Source of the DNA: Dehalococcoidia bacterium
GTDB taxonomy: Bacteria; Chloroflexota; Dehalococcoidia; DSTF01; JACRBR01
Direction of reading: 5' to 3'
NCBI GenBank assembly: GCA_021731085.1
Contig: JAKFYB010000008.1
Location: forward strand, 124,001-188,000
DNA length: 64,000 nt
Part shown: positions 8,233 through 17,055 of the stretch, one piece after another
Numbering within the stretch: position 1 is the stretch's first letter
Layout: every line of letters starts with the position of its first letter
Position numbers and translations under genes: made by a program
Notes under the pieces: generated by a model
What the model was told of the DNA's origin: nothing
Seen by the model: the letters and a program-made list of their open reading frames with translations, nothing else
The model's database searches: none

Positions 8233-9288
8233 ATGAGCCTTACCGAGCGCCGCGCCAAGCTGCTGAGCCTCCTGATCGGGGAGTACGTGGACTCCGCTAC
8301 CCCCGTGGGGTCGGAGGCCATGGTGCGCCGGTACGAGTTGCCGTTCTCAAGCGCCACCATCCGCAACGAGATGGCGCGGCTGGAGGAGGATGGCTACATC
8401 ACGCACCCCCACACCTCGGCCGGCCGCGTGCCCTCCGACAAGGGCTACCGCTACTACGTCGAGGCGCTGATGGAGGAGCGGGACCTGTCGGCCCAGATCA
8501 AGCAGACGATCCGCCACCAGTTCCACCAGGCGGGCCGCGAGGAGGACGAGTGGGTGCACCTGGCGGCGGCCGTGCTGGCGCGCGCCGTAGAGAACGCCGC
8601 CGTCGTGACGATGCCGAACATGGCGGAGTCGCGGCTAAAGCGCGTCGAGCTGGTGAGCATTCAGGACACGTCGGCGCTGCTCGTCGTCGTGATGCAGCAG
8701 GCGCGGGTGAAGCAGCAGGTACTCATCTTCCCGGAGCCGATGGAGCAGGACGGCCTGACGGCGATCAGCAACCACCTCAACGACGCCTTCCGCAGCCTCA
8801 GCGCGGGGGAGATCGGGCGCTCGCAGGTTCAGCTCACGCAGATGGAGTGGCACGTCGCCAACGCCGTCCGCGAGATCCTCGCCTCGACCGACGCCGGCGG
8901 CTTCGACGAGGCGGCGCTGGAAGGTATTCGGACGGTGCTGCAGAAGCCGGAGTTCGCGAGCAGCGACAAAGTGTTGAACCTGCTCGACGTGATGGAGCGC
9001 CGAAACCTCGGCAAGTACATCCCGTTCTCGGAGCTGGCCGATGGCAGCGTGACGGTGATGATCGGCGCCGAGAACGAGCAGGACGCGATGCACGACTACA
9101 GCCTCGTGATCAGCCGCTACGGCACGCCCGGCGGGATCACCGGGGCGATGGCCGTCGTCGGGCCGACGCGCATGCACTATCCGCGCACGATCAGCACCGT
9201 TCGCTTCCTTAGCGAGCTGATGGGCGAGATGCTGACGACGTTCTATGACGAACCCCCGGTCACGGAGCAGGGCGCCGGCGATAAGTGA
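8233..9288 (+). CDS. hrcA: Heat-inducible transcription repressor HrcA
   Basis: 351 residues. The N-terminal winged helix includes YVDSATPVGSEAMVRRYELP, SSATIRNEMARLEEDGYITH and PHTSAGRVPSDKGYRYYV, all diagnostic of HrcA. The later part has the GAF-like region and ends with YSLVISRYGTPGGITGAMAV and GPTRMHYPRTISTVRFLSEL. It represses its own operon through the CIRCE site just upstream. No clear Shine-Dalgarno precedes ATG 8233. Confidence 0.97.
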   Translation: MSLTERRAKLLSLLIGEYVDSATPVGSEAMVRRYELPFSSATIRNEMARLEEDGYITHPHTSAGRVPSDKGYRYYVEALMEERDLSAQIKQTIRHQFHQAGREEDEWVHLAAAVLARAVENAAVVTMPNMAESRLKRVELVSIQDTSALLVVVMQQARVKQQVLIFPEPMEQDGLTAISNHLNDAFRSLSAGEIGRSQVQLTQMEWHVANAVREILASTDAGGFDEAALEGIRTVLQKPEFASSDKVLNLLDVMERRNLGKYIPFSELADGSVTVMIGAENEQDAMHDYSLVISRYGTPGGITGAMAVVGPTRMHYPRTISTVRFLSELMGEMLTTFYDEPPVTEQGAGDK

Positions 9289-9342
9289 AAGGCGACGAGA
9301 CAACAACAGACAGCAAACCGAAATGCATAAATGGAGATGGAT

Positions 9343-9912
9343 ATGACAACAGACAGAGATGACGCACCAACAGCAGAACCATCAGCGGACACGGCGAGCA
9401 GCGATCTGCCATCCAGCGTCGAAGCATTGGAGACCCTGCTCGAGGATGAGCGGGAGAAGTCGCAACGGCACTTCGCAAGCTGGCAGCGGGCGGCGGCGGA
9501 CTATCAGAACTTCAAGCGGCGCGTCGAGGAAGAGCGCAGCGAGACGGCTCGGTTCGCCAACGTCGCGACGATCCTGAATCTGCTGCCCATCGTCGATGAC
9601 TTCGATCGCGCGTTCATCAACATCGACCCGACCGTCGCGGGCCTCAACTGGGTCGACGGCGTGCGGGCGATCCAGAAAAAACTGCAGGGGCTGCTCGAAG
9701 TGATGGGGGTGAGCGAGATCGCCGCCGACGGTGAAGTCTTCGATCCTGCGCTGCACGAAGCCGTCAGCCAGGGGCCGGGCGAGCAGGACAGGGTCGTCGC
9801 AGTAGCGCAGAAGGGCTACAAGCTCGGAGACAGGGTCATCCGGCCATCGATGGTCGTAGTCGGGAACGGAAGCGGGACGCAGGCAGCAGGAAGCGAGGAG
9901 CCAGGGACATGA
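9343..9912 (+). CDS. grpE: Nucleotide exchange factor GrpE
   Basis: Dimeric co-chaperone that releases ADP from DnaK. The coiled-coil N-terminal part (LLEDEREKSQRHFASWQRAA, DYQNFKRR) leads to the beta-domain core VIRPSMVVV. The motif YKLGDRVIRPSMVVV is typical. Start taken at ATG 9343 because GGAG (9333-9336) lies 6 nt upstream; an in-frame ATG at 9331 would add four residues. Shares an ATGA overlap with the next small ORF. Confidence 0.95.
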   Translation: MTTDRDDAPTAEPSADTASSDLPSSVEALETLLEDEREKSQRHFASWQRAAADYQNFKRRVEEERSETARFANVATILNLLPIVDDFDRAFINIDPTVAGLNWVDGVRAIQKKLQGLLEVMGVSEIAADGEVFDPALHEAVSQGPGEQDRVVAVAQKGYKLGDRVIRPSMVVVGNGSGTQAAGSEEPGT

Positions 9913-10136
9913 CGAATCACACGACGAACGACAACGAACACATCCGCGCGGCGGTGCAGCTCGTCGGCGCGAAGGCGCGCAACCGGCTGGTGCTGCTGCA
10001 GCAGCGCGTCGAGGCGACGCCCGCGCTTGCGGATGAGATCGCTGAATTGGAGCGCATCGACCGCATGACGGCGGGGGCGTGGCAGGAGCTCAACGAGGAG
10101 CACGCGCACGACGACGACGGGGTGCAGACGGCATAG
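9909..10136 (+). CDS. Small acidic hypothetical protein between grpE and dnaK
   Basis: 75 residues, helical and acidic ([20 protein letters not shown] then [15 protein letters not shown]). No recognised family. It overlaps the grpE stop by 4 nt and is followed 73 nt later by dnaK, so translational coupling supports it as a real gene. Position and charge suggest a co-chaperone-like or regulatory role, which is inference only. Confidence 0.65.
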   Translation: MTNHTTNDNEHIRAAVQLVGAKARNRLVLLQQRVEATPALADEIAELERIDRMTAGAWQELNEEHAHDDDGVQTA

Positions 10137-10209
10137 GATCCCAACAACTACGCGTCGAGGCAGACGCTGTGGACAACGAGAAAACAACGAGAGAAAAGGA
10201 GAACTTCAA

Positions 10210-12117
10210 GTGGGTAAGGTAATTGGCATCGACCTTGGGACGACGAACTCCGTCGTCGCGGTGATGGAGGCGGGCGACCCCGTCGTCATCCCGAACAGCG
10301 AGGGTGGGCGCATCACGCCGTCCGTCGTCGCCGTGAGCAAGAGCGGCGAGCGGCTCGTCGGCACTGTCGCCAAGCGGCAGGCGGTCACGAACCCCGACAA
10401 CACGATCTACAGCGTGAAGCGCCTCATGGGCCGCAAGTTCGAGGACAGCGAGGTCCAGCGCGACCTCTCGCTGATGGGCTACAAGATCGAGCGCGCGGGC
10501 AATGGCGACGCGCAGGTCGGCCTCGGCGGTCGCAGCTACAGTCCGCCGGAAGTCAGTGCGATGATCCTGCAGAAGCTGAAGGCTGACGCGGAGGCATACC
10601 TCGGCGAGACGGTCACGGAAGCCGTGATCACGGTGCCGGCGTACTTCAACGACAGCCAGCGCCAGGCGACGAAGGACGCGGGCAAGATTGCCGGCCTCGA
10701 CGTGCTGCGCATCATCAACGAGCCGACGGCAGCGGCGCTGGCATACGGCCTCGACAAGAAGACCGAGGAAGTCGTCGCGGTGTACGACCTCGGAGGCGGC
10801 ACGTTCGACATCTCGATTCTCGAGCTGGGCGAAGGCACATTCCAGGTGAAGGCGACGAACGGCGACACACACCTCGGCGGCGACGACTTCGACCAGCGCA
10901 TCATCGACTTCCTCGTGACCGAATTCAAGAAGGAGCAGGGCATCGACCTCAAGCAGGACCGCATGGCCCTGCAGCGCCTCAAGGAAGCGGCCGAGAAGGC
11001 GAAGATCGAGCTGTCATCGGCGCAGCAGACGGAAGTGAACCTGCCGTTCATCACCGCCGACGCCGAAGGCCCGAAGCACATGGCCATCACGATCACGCGC
11101 GCCAAGCTCGAACAGCTTGTGGGCGAGATGGTGGACAAGACGTTGGAGCCGCTGAAGGCAGCGCTCAAGGACGCGGGCCTGACGACGGGCCAGATCGACG
11201 AGATCGTGCTCGTCGGCGGACAGACGCGCATGCCGCTCGTGCAGGAGAAGGTGAAACAGTTCTTCGGCAAGGAGCCCCACAAGGGCGTAAACCCGGACGA
11301 GGTCGTCGCGATCGGCGCGGCGATCCAGGCGGGCGTGCTGAAGGGCGAAGTCCGCGACGTGCTGTTGCTCGACGTGACGCCGCTGACGCTCGGTATCGAG
11401 ACGCTGGGTGGCGTCGCGACGCCGCTGATCACGCGCAACACGACGATCCCAACGAGCAAGTCGCAGGTGTTCTCGACGGCGGCCGACAACCAGCCGTCGG
11501 TCGAGATTCACGTGCTGCAGGGCGAGCGCGCGATGGCGCAGGACAACAAGTCGCTGGGGCGCTTCATCCTCGACGGCATCCTGCCGGCGCCGCGCGGTGT
11601 GCCGCAGGTCGAGGTGACGTTCGACCTCGATGCGAACGGCATTCTCAACGTCTCAGCGCGCGACAAGGCGACCGGCAAGGAGCAGAAGATCACGATCACG
11701 GCGGGCGGTGGCCTGTCGAAGGAAGAGGTCGAGAAGCTCCAGCAGGAAGCCGAGTTGCACGCGTCCGAGGACAAGGAGCGCCGCGACGAGATCGAGACGC
11801 GCAACACGGCCGACAGCATGGCCTACCAGGCGGAGAAGACGGTCCGCGAGAACGCCGACAAGATCCCCGAGGAGTTGAAGTCGGAGGTCGAAGGCAAGAT
11901 CGCCGCCGTCCGCAGCGCGCTGGCATCGGGCACGACGGACACGATCCGCAGCGCCACGTCGGAGCTCGGCGAGTCGATGCAGAAGATCGGCCAGGCCGTC
12001 TACGGCGCACAGGGTGAGCCCGGCGCGGACGGTATGGGCGGCGAGCCCGGTGCTGACGGCGCGTCGGAGGCGGGCGCCGAAGAGGGCACTGTCGAAGGCG
12101 AGTTCCGCGAGGTGTAG
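10210..12117 (+). CDS. dnaK: Molecular chaperone DnaK (Hsp70)
   Basis: 635 residues with the signatures [27 protein letters not shown] and [11 protein letters not shown], the substrate-binding domain, and a glycine/acid-rich tail ending EGEFREV. ATP-driven folding of nascent and stress-denatured proteins. It starts at GTG 10210 with AAGGAG (10197-10202) 7 nt upstream. No dnaJ follows; the operon ends at a hairpin terminator. Controlled with hrcA by CIRCE. Confidence 0.98.
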   Translation: MGKVIGIDLGTTNSVVAVMEAGDPVVIPNSEGGRITPSVVAVSKSGERLVGTVAKRQAVTNPDNTIYSVKRLMGRKFEDSEVQRDLSLMGYKIERAGNGDAQVGLGGRSYSPPEVSAMILQKLKADAEAYLGETVTEAVITVPAYFNDSQRQATKDAGKIAGLDVLRIINEPTAAALAYGLDKKTEEVVAVYDLGGGTFDISILELGEGTFQVKATNGDTHLGGDDFDQRIIDFLVTEFKKEQGIDLKQDRMALQRLKEAAEKAKIELSSAQQTEVNLPFITADAEGPKHMAITITRAKLEQLVGEMVDKTLEPLKAALKDAGLTTGQIDEIVLVGGQTRMPLVQEKVKQFFGKEPHKGVNPDEVVAIGAAIQAGVLKGEVRDVLLLDVTPLTLGIETLGGVATPLITRNTTIPTSKSQVFSTAADNQPSVEIHVLQGERAMAQDNKSLGRFILDGILPAPRGVPQVEVTFDLDANGILNVSARDKATGKEQKITITAGGGLSKEEVEKLQQEAELHASEDKERRDEIETRNTADSMAYQAEKTVRENADKIPEELKSEVEGKIAAVRSALASGTTDTIRSATSELGESMQKIGQAVYGAQGEPGADGMGGEPGADGASEAGAEEGTVEGEFREV

Positions 12118-12157
12118 TCGAGTCTTGGGCCTGTTAGCGCCCTGCGAGATCCATCAT

Positions 12158-12193
12158 GAGAGGAGCGATCACGACGGTCGCTCCTCTTCTTTT
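12158..12193 (+). terminator. Rho-independent terminator of the hrcA-dnaK operon
   Basis: An 11-bp stem, GAGAGGAGCGA (12158-12168) with TCGCTCCTCTT (12178-12188; one G-U pair), a 9-nt loop, then CTTTT. It lies 41 nt after the dnaK stop. Confidence 0.8.
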
Positions 12194-12805
12194 GTAGTGG
12201 ATGAATCGGCGAGCCGGACGATGTGGTGGCCGGGTGCCACCTCCGTCAAGTCACCAGCATTGAACGCTTCCCACCAACGCTGGCCACCGCTGATGAAGTC
12301 CGCAATCGGAATCTCAACGATGACGGTGTCCAAAAGCTAATCTCGTCGAACCAGATCCTGATGTCCAAGTGGCCGACATCCTGAACATAGTCTTGGAAGA
12401 GGGTGTGATCGAGTGCGTCCTGCCGTCTGAGCCAAATTCACAGTCGAGACTTAGCTTGTCGCTCCATCGTTTGAAGCCATCCTCGTCAGCGTCAACGAAC
12501 TCCCACCCATAAATCTCCTGCTGCATGCGGGCTCTTAAGGCGAGTATGTCATCGAGCTGCAGCGGGAGTACGTCCGCGGTGTCGTCGTTCCACGGCCCGT
12601 TTCGGAGAGACGCCGCCACCCGACCCACAGATCGCGGGAGCACTTGTATCCGCCGGTCAAGGGGCGATGGTGAACCGTCCGAGGGAAGGGTCAGGACGGC
12701 GAAAGTAATTTCGGCGGCTCGCTTTTCAGCCGTGATTGCGATTCCAAGAAGGGTCGCCTCGTTCAGTGCGACGCCGATGCCCTGGATCTCTTCCGCGGTC
12801 AGCAT
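12169..12805 (-). pseudogene. Hypothetical gene disrupted by two frameshifts
   Basis: The frame from ATG 12805 reads a plausible protein to about LSLDCEFGSDGR, then loses sense. Shifting one base restores HTLFQDYVQDVGHLDIRIWF and FDEISF. A second shift near 12330 restores DTVIVEIPIADFISGGQRWW up to TGA at 12169-12171, inside the dnaK terminator. Each shift is explained by one missing base in a short homopolymer (AGG for AGGG near 12411; TTTT for TTTTT near 12333). The intact protein would be about 213 residues, family unknown. Recent decay or consensus errors are both possible. Confidence 0.7.
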
Positions 12806-12914
12806 GGAACCATCCTACTGGAATCGCCGAGGGCCAGTGCACTTTGAGCCACACCCGTGACTGTGTACGATCCCCTCACGTACGACGACGCGCGCGAGGG
12901 AGGCGCTGACATCC

Positions 12915-14492
12915 ATGGAAGTACCGCTGCTGATCAACGACTTTCTGCGCCGGGCGGCGAAGTTGTATGGGGACAAAACGGCGATCGTCGATGGCGAGAA
13001 CAGGTTCACGTACCGGGAGTTTCAGGCGCGGTGCAATCAGCTTGCGCACGCGCTGACAAAGCTCGGCATCAAGCAGGGCGATCGCGTTTGCATCCTCTCG
13101 CCGAACTCGCACTTCTTTCTCGAGAGCTATTACGGCGTCTCGCAGATCGGCGCTGTCGTCGTGCCGCTGAACTACCGGCTGACGGCGGCCGACCACGAAT
13201 ACATCATCAATCACGCGGGTGTGACATGCGTGCTCGTCGACTGGGAGTACACGAGGGTCGTCGATGAGATCCGTCCGAACCTGACGACCGTGAAGCACTG
13301 GATCGTCGCACAGGATGGTGGCGACGCGCCCGGCGGCTGGACGGACTGGAACGCGCTCATCGCCGGCGAGCCAACGACGCCCACGCAGCCCGTCGAGATC
13401 GGCGAGAACGACCTGTTCTCGCTGAACTACACGTCCGGGACGACGGCGCGGCCGAAGGGCGTGATGCTGACGCACCGCAACTGCTATATCAACGCCTACA
13501 ACTTCATCGCCCACTTCAGCATCCGGCACGATGACGTCGAGTTGTGGACGCTGCCGATGTTCCACGCGAGCGGGTGGGGTGGGCCGTTCGCGCTGACGGC
13601 GATGGGTGCAACGCATGTCGTATTGCGCGCCGTCACCGGCCCGGACATATTCCGCTTGATCGAAGAGGAGGGCGTGACGTTTGCGTGCATGGCGCCAGCC
13701 GTCCTCAGCACCGTCCTGAACTACGAGGGCCGCGCGAATCACAACATCACGACGAAGCCACGCTTCGTCGTAGCGGGCGCGCCGCCGCCGGCCGCCTTCA
13801 TCCAGCGTATGGAGGAGGAGCTTGGCTGGGACTTCATCCAGATCTACGGCCTGACGGAGACGGCGCCGATCATGACGGTCTCCGCGCCGGACCATCACTA
13901 CACGGACGGCGACTTTGCGCGCCGGGCTCGCGCTGGCGTCGAAGCGATCGGCGTCGACGTGCAGGTGCTCGACGACAACGGGAAGCCGGTACCACAGGAC
14001 GGCGTAAGTATAGGTGAGGTCTGCTGCCGTTCGAACATCGTGCTCGCGGGGTATTGGGAGCAGCCGGAGGCGACAGCCGAGGCCATCCACGACGGCTACT
14101 TCCACAGCGGCGACCTGGCAGTGTGGGACGAGACCGGGAGCATCCACATCGTCGACCGCAAGAAGGACGTGATCATCTCCGGCGGCGAGAACATCTCTTC
14201 GCCCGAGATCGAGGACGCGCTGTACAAGCATCCGGCCGTCCTCGAGTGCGCGGTCGTCGGCGTGCCGAGCGAGAAGTGGGGCGAGACGCCGAAGGCGCTC
14301 ATCGTCCTGCGCGAGGGTCAGCAGTCGACTGAGGGCGAGATCATCGAGTTCAGCCGCCAGCACCTCGCGCACTTCAAGTGCCCGACATCGGTGGAGTTCG
14401 TGGAGTCGCTGCCGCGGACAGCGACGGGAAAGCTACAGAAGTTCGTGATTCGGGAGAAGTACTGGGGTGCGGGGCAGCGGCGGGTAAACTGA
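12915..14492 (+). CDS. AMP-forming acyl-CoA synthetase
   Basis: Member of the ANL superfamily that activates a carboxylate (probably medium- or long-chain fatty acid) to acyl-AMP and then acyl-CoA. 525 residues with the P-loop-like YTSGTTARPKGV, the core motif YGLTETAP, the hinge SGDLAVWD, GGENISSPEIE, and the C-terminal catalytic lysine in RTATGKLQK. No signal peptide. The substrate cannot be read from sequence. Monocistronic. Confidence 0.92.
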   Translation: MEVPLLINDFLRRAAKLYGDKTAIVDGENRFTYREFQARCNQLAHALTKLGIKQGDRVCILSPNSHFFLESYYGVSQIGAVVVPLNYRLTAADHEYIINHAGVTCVLVDWEYTRVVDEIRPNLTTVKHWIVAQDGGDAPGGWTDWNALIAGEPTTPTQPVEIGENDLFSLNYTSGTTARPKGVMLTHRNCYINAYNFIAHFSIRHDDVELWTLPMFHASGWGGPFALTAMGATHVVLRAVTGPDIFRLIEEEGVTFACMAPAVLSTVLNYEGRANHNITTKPRFVVAGAPPPAAFIQRMEEELGWDFIQIYGLTETAPIMTVSAPDHHYTDGDFARRARAGVEAIGVDVQVLDDNGKPVPQDGVSIGEVCCRSNIVLAGYWEQPEATAEAIHDGYFHSGDLAVWDETGSIHIVDRKKDVIISGGENISSPEIEDALYKHPAVLECAVVGVPSEKWGETPKALIVLREGQQSTEGEIIEFSRQHLAHFKCPTSVEFVESLPRTATGKLQKFVIREKYWGAGQRRVN

Positions 14493-14496
14493 GGGC

Positions 14497-14533
14497 TTGC
14501 GATTGGTGCTATCCTTTTGCTAGCATAATGCTA
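14497..14533 (+). promoter_or_regulatory. Promoter with overlapping palindromic operator of the toxin-antitoxin pair
   Basis: TTGCGA (14497-14502), an 18-nt spacer and TAGCAT (14521-14526). The -10 is one arm of the inverted repeat TAGCAT-A-ATGCTA (14521-14533), whose other arm reaches into the ATG. Ribbon-helix-helix antitoxins usually bind such sites, so autorepression that blocks RNA polymerase is likely. Confidence 0.5.
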
Positions 14534-14787
14534 TGAGTACAGCCGTAGTCACCCAAATTCTGGTCAGAGGACTCACTCCTCAGGCTGTAGAGCGGCTCAA
14601 GAAGCGAGCGAAGCGCAACCGCAGATCTCTAGAGGCTGAAGTACGAATGGTTCTAGAAGATGTTGCGGAGAGCGAAGCGGTTGCTGGGGCAGACTTTTGG
14701 CGAATGGCCGATCAACTGAGTGCGGAATTGGCCGGTCGTTCGCACACGGATAGCGCCGTTCTCATTCGCGAGGATCGCGACGCGTGA
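14533..14787 (+). CDS. FitA-like ribbon-helix-helix antitoxin
   Basis: 84 residues. The N-terminal strand TQILVRGLTPQAVERLKKRA followed by RRSLEAEVRMVLED matches the FitA/Arc-type ribbon-helix-helix fold; the acidic C-terminal tail would wrap the toxin. It precedes the PIN-domain toxin gene with a 4-nt overlap. Expected to repress its own promoter with the toxin as co-repressor. Confidence 0.88.
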   Translation: MSTAVVTQILVRGLTPQAVERLKKRAKRNRRSLEAEVRMVLEDVAESEAVAGADFWRMADQLSAELAGRSHTDSAVLIREDRDA

Positions 14788-15227
14788 CAACCCGCGTTGT
14801 CGACGCGAGCATCGTCGCCAAATGGTTCATTCCGGAGACTCACTTCCACGAGGCACGCCTGCTACGAATGAGCGGTGACTCGTTGGTCGCGCCTGACCTC
14901 CTCACCGTTGAACTCGCCCGCTTCCTCTTGAAGAAGGTTCGCCGAGGCGAAATGACGGAGGAACAAGCGCGCCGGCCGCTTGATGCCGGCCTGGACAAGA
15001 CGGTTCGCTTCTATGCGATGCTCGCGGTCCTCGACGATGCTGTGAACATTAGCTTCCGGTTCAATCGCGATCCCTTCGATGCCCTGTACGTCGCACTCGC
15101 ACTGCGAGAGCGGTGCACGTTCGTGACGGCCGACCGAGTCCTCTATGACGCGCTCATCGACGCCCTTCCCGACACAATGGTGTGGGTTGGCGACCTCCCA
15201 GCGCTCCTCGGAACGTCTTCGGCCTAA
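14784..15227 (+). CDS. vapC: PIN-domain ribonuclease toxin (VapC/FitB family)
   Basis: 147 residues. Acidic catalytic residues are visible in order: D7 (VVDASIVAKWF), E43 (LLTVELAR), D99 (DPFDALYVALA) and D117 (TADRVLYDAL). PIN toxins cleave tRNA or rRNA when freed from the antitoxin. Partner of the RHH antitoxin immediately upstream. Confidence 0.93.
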   Translation: MTTRVVDASIVAKWFIPETHFHEARLLRMSGDSLVAPDLLTVELARFLLKKVRRGEMTEEQARRPLDAGLDKTVRFYAMLAVLDDAVNISFRFNRDPFDALYVALALRERCTFVTADRVLYDALIDALPDTMVWVGDLPALLGTSSA

Positions 15228-15257
15228 TCCACCCCTACGGATCCGCCGACAACCCTA

Positions 15258-16391
15258 GTGGTGGACACGTACGGGAACTCCCGCAGAATGCACGCCGCGC
15301 TGCTTGGCGCCCTTGCGACCCTTGGGGTGGCGGCTGGTGTCGCGTGCTCATTGGCTTCGGCGTCCGGACAGCGGACGACGCCGCCTGAATCTGCGGTTGA
15401 GGTTGTCGGTGCGCAGCTTGAGATGGCCTCGGGCGAGACGCATGGGTTGAGGCGCGAGCCGTCTCCGGTGCTGTATCCACAGCTCATCATCGCGAGCGCG
15501 GGCGTCGCCGGAGACGGCGTGCGTATCACGCTGCCGTATGACGACACGCTTGTGACCGCGTGGGCGATCGCCGATGAGACGAAGCTCGGCATCCTCGAGC
15601 GCGATGCCGAGGGCGAGTGGATGTGGTCGGCGGCGATCATCGATCCTGCAACGAACATGGCGGTGGGCGAGACGCATGGCGGTGCCGCGTGGGCGGTTGG
15701 GCCGTCGTGGATGATGAAGCCCTGGCAGCAACGGCGCGTGCTTGGTTCGGAGTTCCGTCTGGGCGAGCGCAACGTGCTGGTAATCCACGGGTGGAACAGC
15801 GAGCCTTGGGACGCGTGCATGCTGGCGCTGGCCGGCGGCCTCACGCGCACGTACGCCAACGTCGCTGCGGTCGCGTATCCGTCGGCGTTCGATATCACGG
15901 AGAGCGCGAACTGGCTCCGTGCCGAGATCGAGGCTCGATGGGCGGAGACGCCCTTTGACATTGTTGCATTCAGTGAAGGCGGGCTGGTTGCGCGGGCCGC
16001 GCTTGAGGCTCATTCGTGGAACGGCGACCGGGTCGTTGGCGCGGACATCGAGCGGCTGATCACGATCGCGACGCCGCACGAGGGGCTGCTTGATGGTGCG
16101 CCAGCTTCGCTGCTTGACGATGTCGCGAATCAGCAGATGCGCGCGGGTTCTCCGTTTCTTCGCGAGCTTGCGTCCGGTGAGGCACCCGCGGGCACGGCGT
16201 ACCACCTCGTCGCCGGCGATACGGGCGGTGGCCACGATTCCATCGTGCCGACAGAGAGCGCCCTGGCACGAGCGACGCTGTCGGCCAAGACGCGGGCGAC
16301 GCTGCGGCTGCCGCACAGTCCCGGGCGGCCGGGCGGGCGCGGTCTGCCCTGCGACGAGCAGGTCTATGAGGTCATACGCAGTTTGTCTTAG
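15258..16391 (+). CDS. Putative exported alpha/beta-hydrolase lipoprotein (lipase-like)
   Basis: 377 residues from GTG 15258. The N-terminus has basic residues, a hydrophobic stretch and C30 in LGVAAGVAC, a plausible lipobox. The core shows VLVIHGWNSEPWD (oxyanion loop HG) and a nucleophile S239 in AFSEGGLVARAAL, where the usual GxSxG has alanine in the first place. GDTGGGHDSIVPTESA could hold the acid or histidine. This layout fits PGAP1/triacylglycerol-lipase-like enzymes acting outside the membrane. Substrate unknown. It lies directly before the ECF sigma pair, overlapping its likely start. Confidence 0.75.
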   Translation: MVDTYGNSRRMHAALLGALATLGVAAGVACSLASASGQRTTPPESAVEVVGAQLEMASGETHGLRREPSPVLYPQLIIASAGVAGDGVRITLPYDDTLVTAWAIADETKLGILERDAEGEWMWSAAIIDPATNMAVGETHGGAAWAVGPSWMMKPWQQRRVLGSEFRLGERNVLVIHGWNSEPWDACMLALAGGLTRTYANVAAVAYPSAFDITESANWLRAEIEARWAETPFDIVAFSEGGLVARAALEAHSWNGDRVVGADIERLITIATPHEGLLDGAPASLLDDVANQQMRAGSPFLRELASGEAPAGTAYHLVAGDTGGGHDSIVPTESALARATLSAKTRATLRLPHSPGRPGGRGLPCDEQVYEVIRSLS

Positions 16392-17055
16392 ACAATCTAG
16401 ACGCCGGCGCAGATCGTACAATGCTTCACAAGCTGCTCGCGAAGAGCGATTCTACCCTCTGGAGCCTGATCTGGACGGCAACGGCGCGCGAATACCCATT
16501 GGAGACTTAGACGATGCTGGCTTGCTGCTCGCGATGCAGCGGGGCGATGAGTCGTCGGTGACCGCACTATACGACCGCCACGGCGGCGCAGCATATGGGC
16601 TGGCGTACCGCATCACGAATGACGGGACGCTGGCGGAGGATGTCGTGCAAGAGGCCTTCGTCTCAGTTTGGAAGCAGTGCGGGAGGTTCGATACGAACCG
16701 TGGCCAGGTGCGATCGTGGTTGCTGACGATCGTGCACCACAAGGCGATCGATGCTGTGCGCCGCCGGACGAATCGGCCAGAGCGGCGCCTGCCGGATGGT
16801 CCGGAGGAGTTCGTCGATGGGCAGGCGCGGCCTGAGCAGCTCGCGGAGATGACGATGGACGCCGCTGCTGTGCGTGAGGCTGTCGCACTGATCCCCGAGG
16901 AGCAGCGCAAGACGGTGCTGATGGCGTACTTCGAGGGGCTGACGCACCTCGAGATCGCTGAGCGGATGCAGGTGCCGCTGGGCACGGTGAAGAGCCGGCT
17001 GCGTATTGGGTTGGAGAAGATGCGCGAGTATCTGCGGCCGAGGGTGCTGGAATGA
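16366..17055 (+). CDS. ECF RNA polymerase sigma factor
   Basis: Sigma-70 region 2 is seen in YDRHGGAAYGLAYRIT and AEDVVQEAFVSVWKQ, and region 4 in IPEEQRKTVLMAYFEGLTHL followed by GTVKSRLRIGLEKM. Most similar in style to SigK-like ECF factors. The start is unclear: ATG 16366 (26 nt inside the lipase gene) gives 229 residues with a basic leader; TTG 16522 or ATG 16534 give family-like lengths of 173-177. The frame stays open further upstream, but only opposite the lipase frame. It overlaps the anti-sigma gene by 4 nt. Confidence 0.9.
   Translation: MRSYAVCLRQSRRRRRSYNASQAAREERFYPLEPDLDGNGARIPIGDLDDAGLLLAMQRGDESSVTALYDRHGGAAYGLAYRITNDGTLAEDVVQEAFVSVWKQCGRFDTNRGQVRSWLLTIVHHKAIDAVRRRTNRPERRLPDGPEEFVDGQARPEQLAEMTMDAAAVREAVALIPEEQRKTVLMAYFEGLTHLEIAERMQVPLGTVKSRLRIGLEKMREYLRPRVLE

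Noticed and set aside
12876-14372. 498-codon minus-strand ORF opposite the acyl-CoA synthetase
   Set aside because: No recognisable protein motif; entirely inside a conserved plus-strand gene.
16090-16365. Sigma factor start at 16090
   Set aside because: Would overlap the lipase-like gene by about 300 nt, and the added sequence is Arg/Cys-rich shadow coding.
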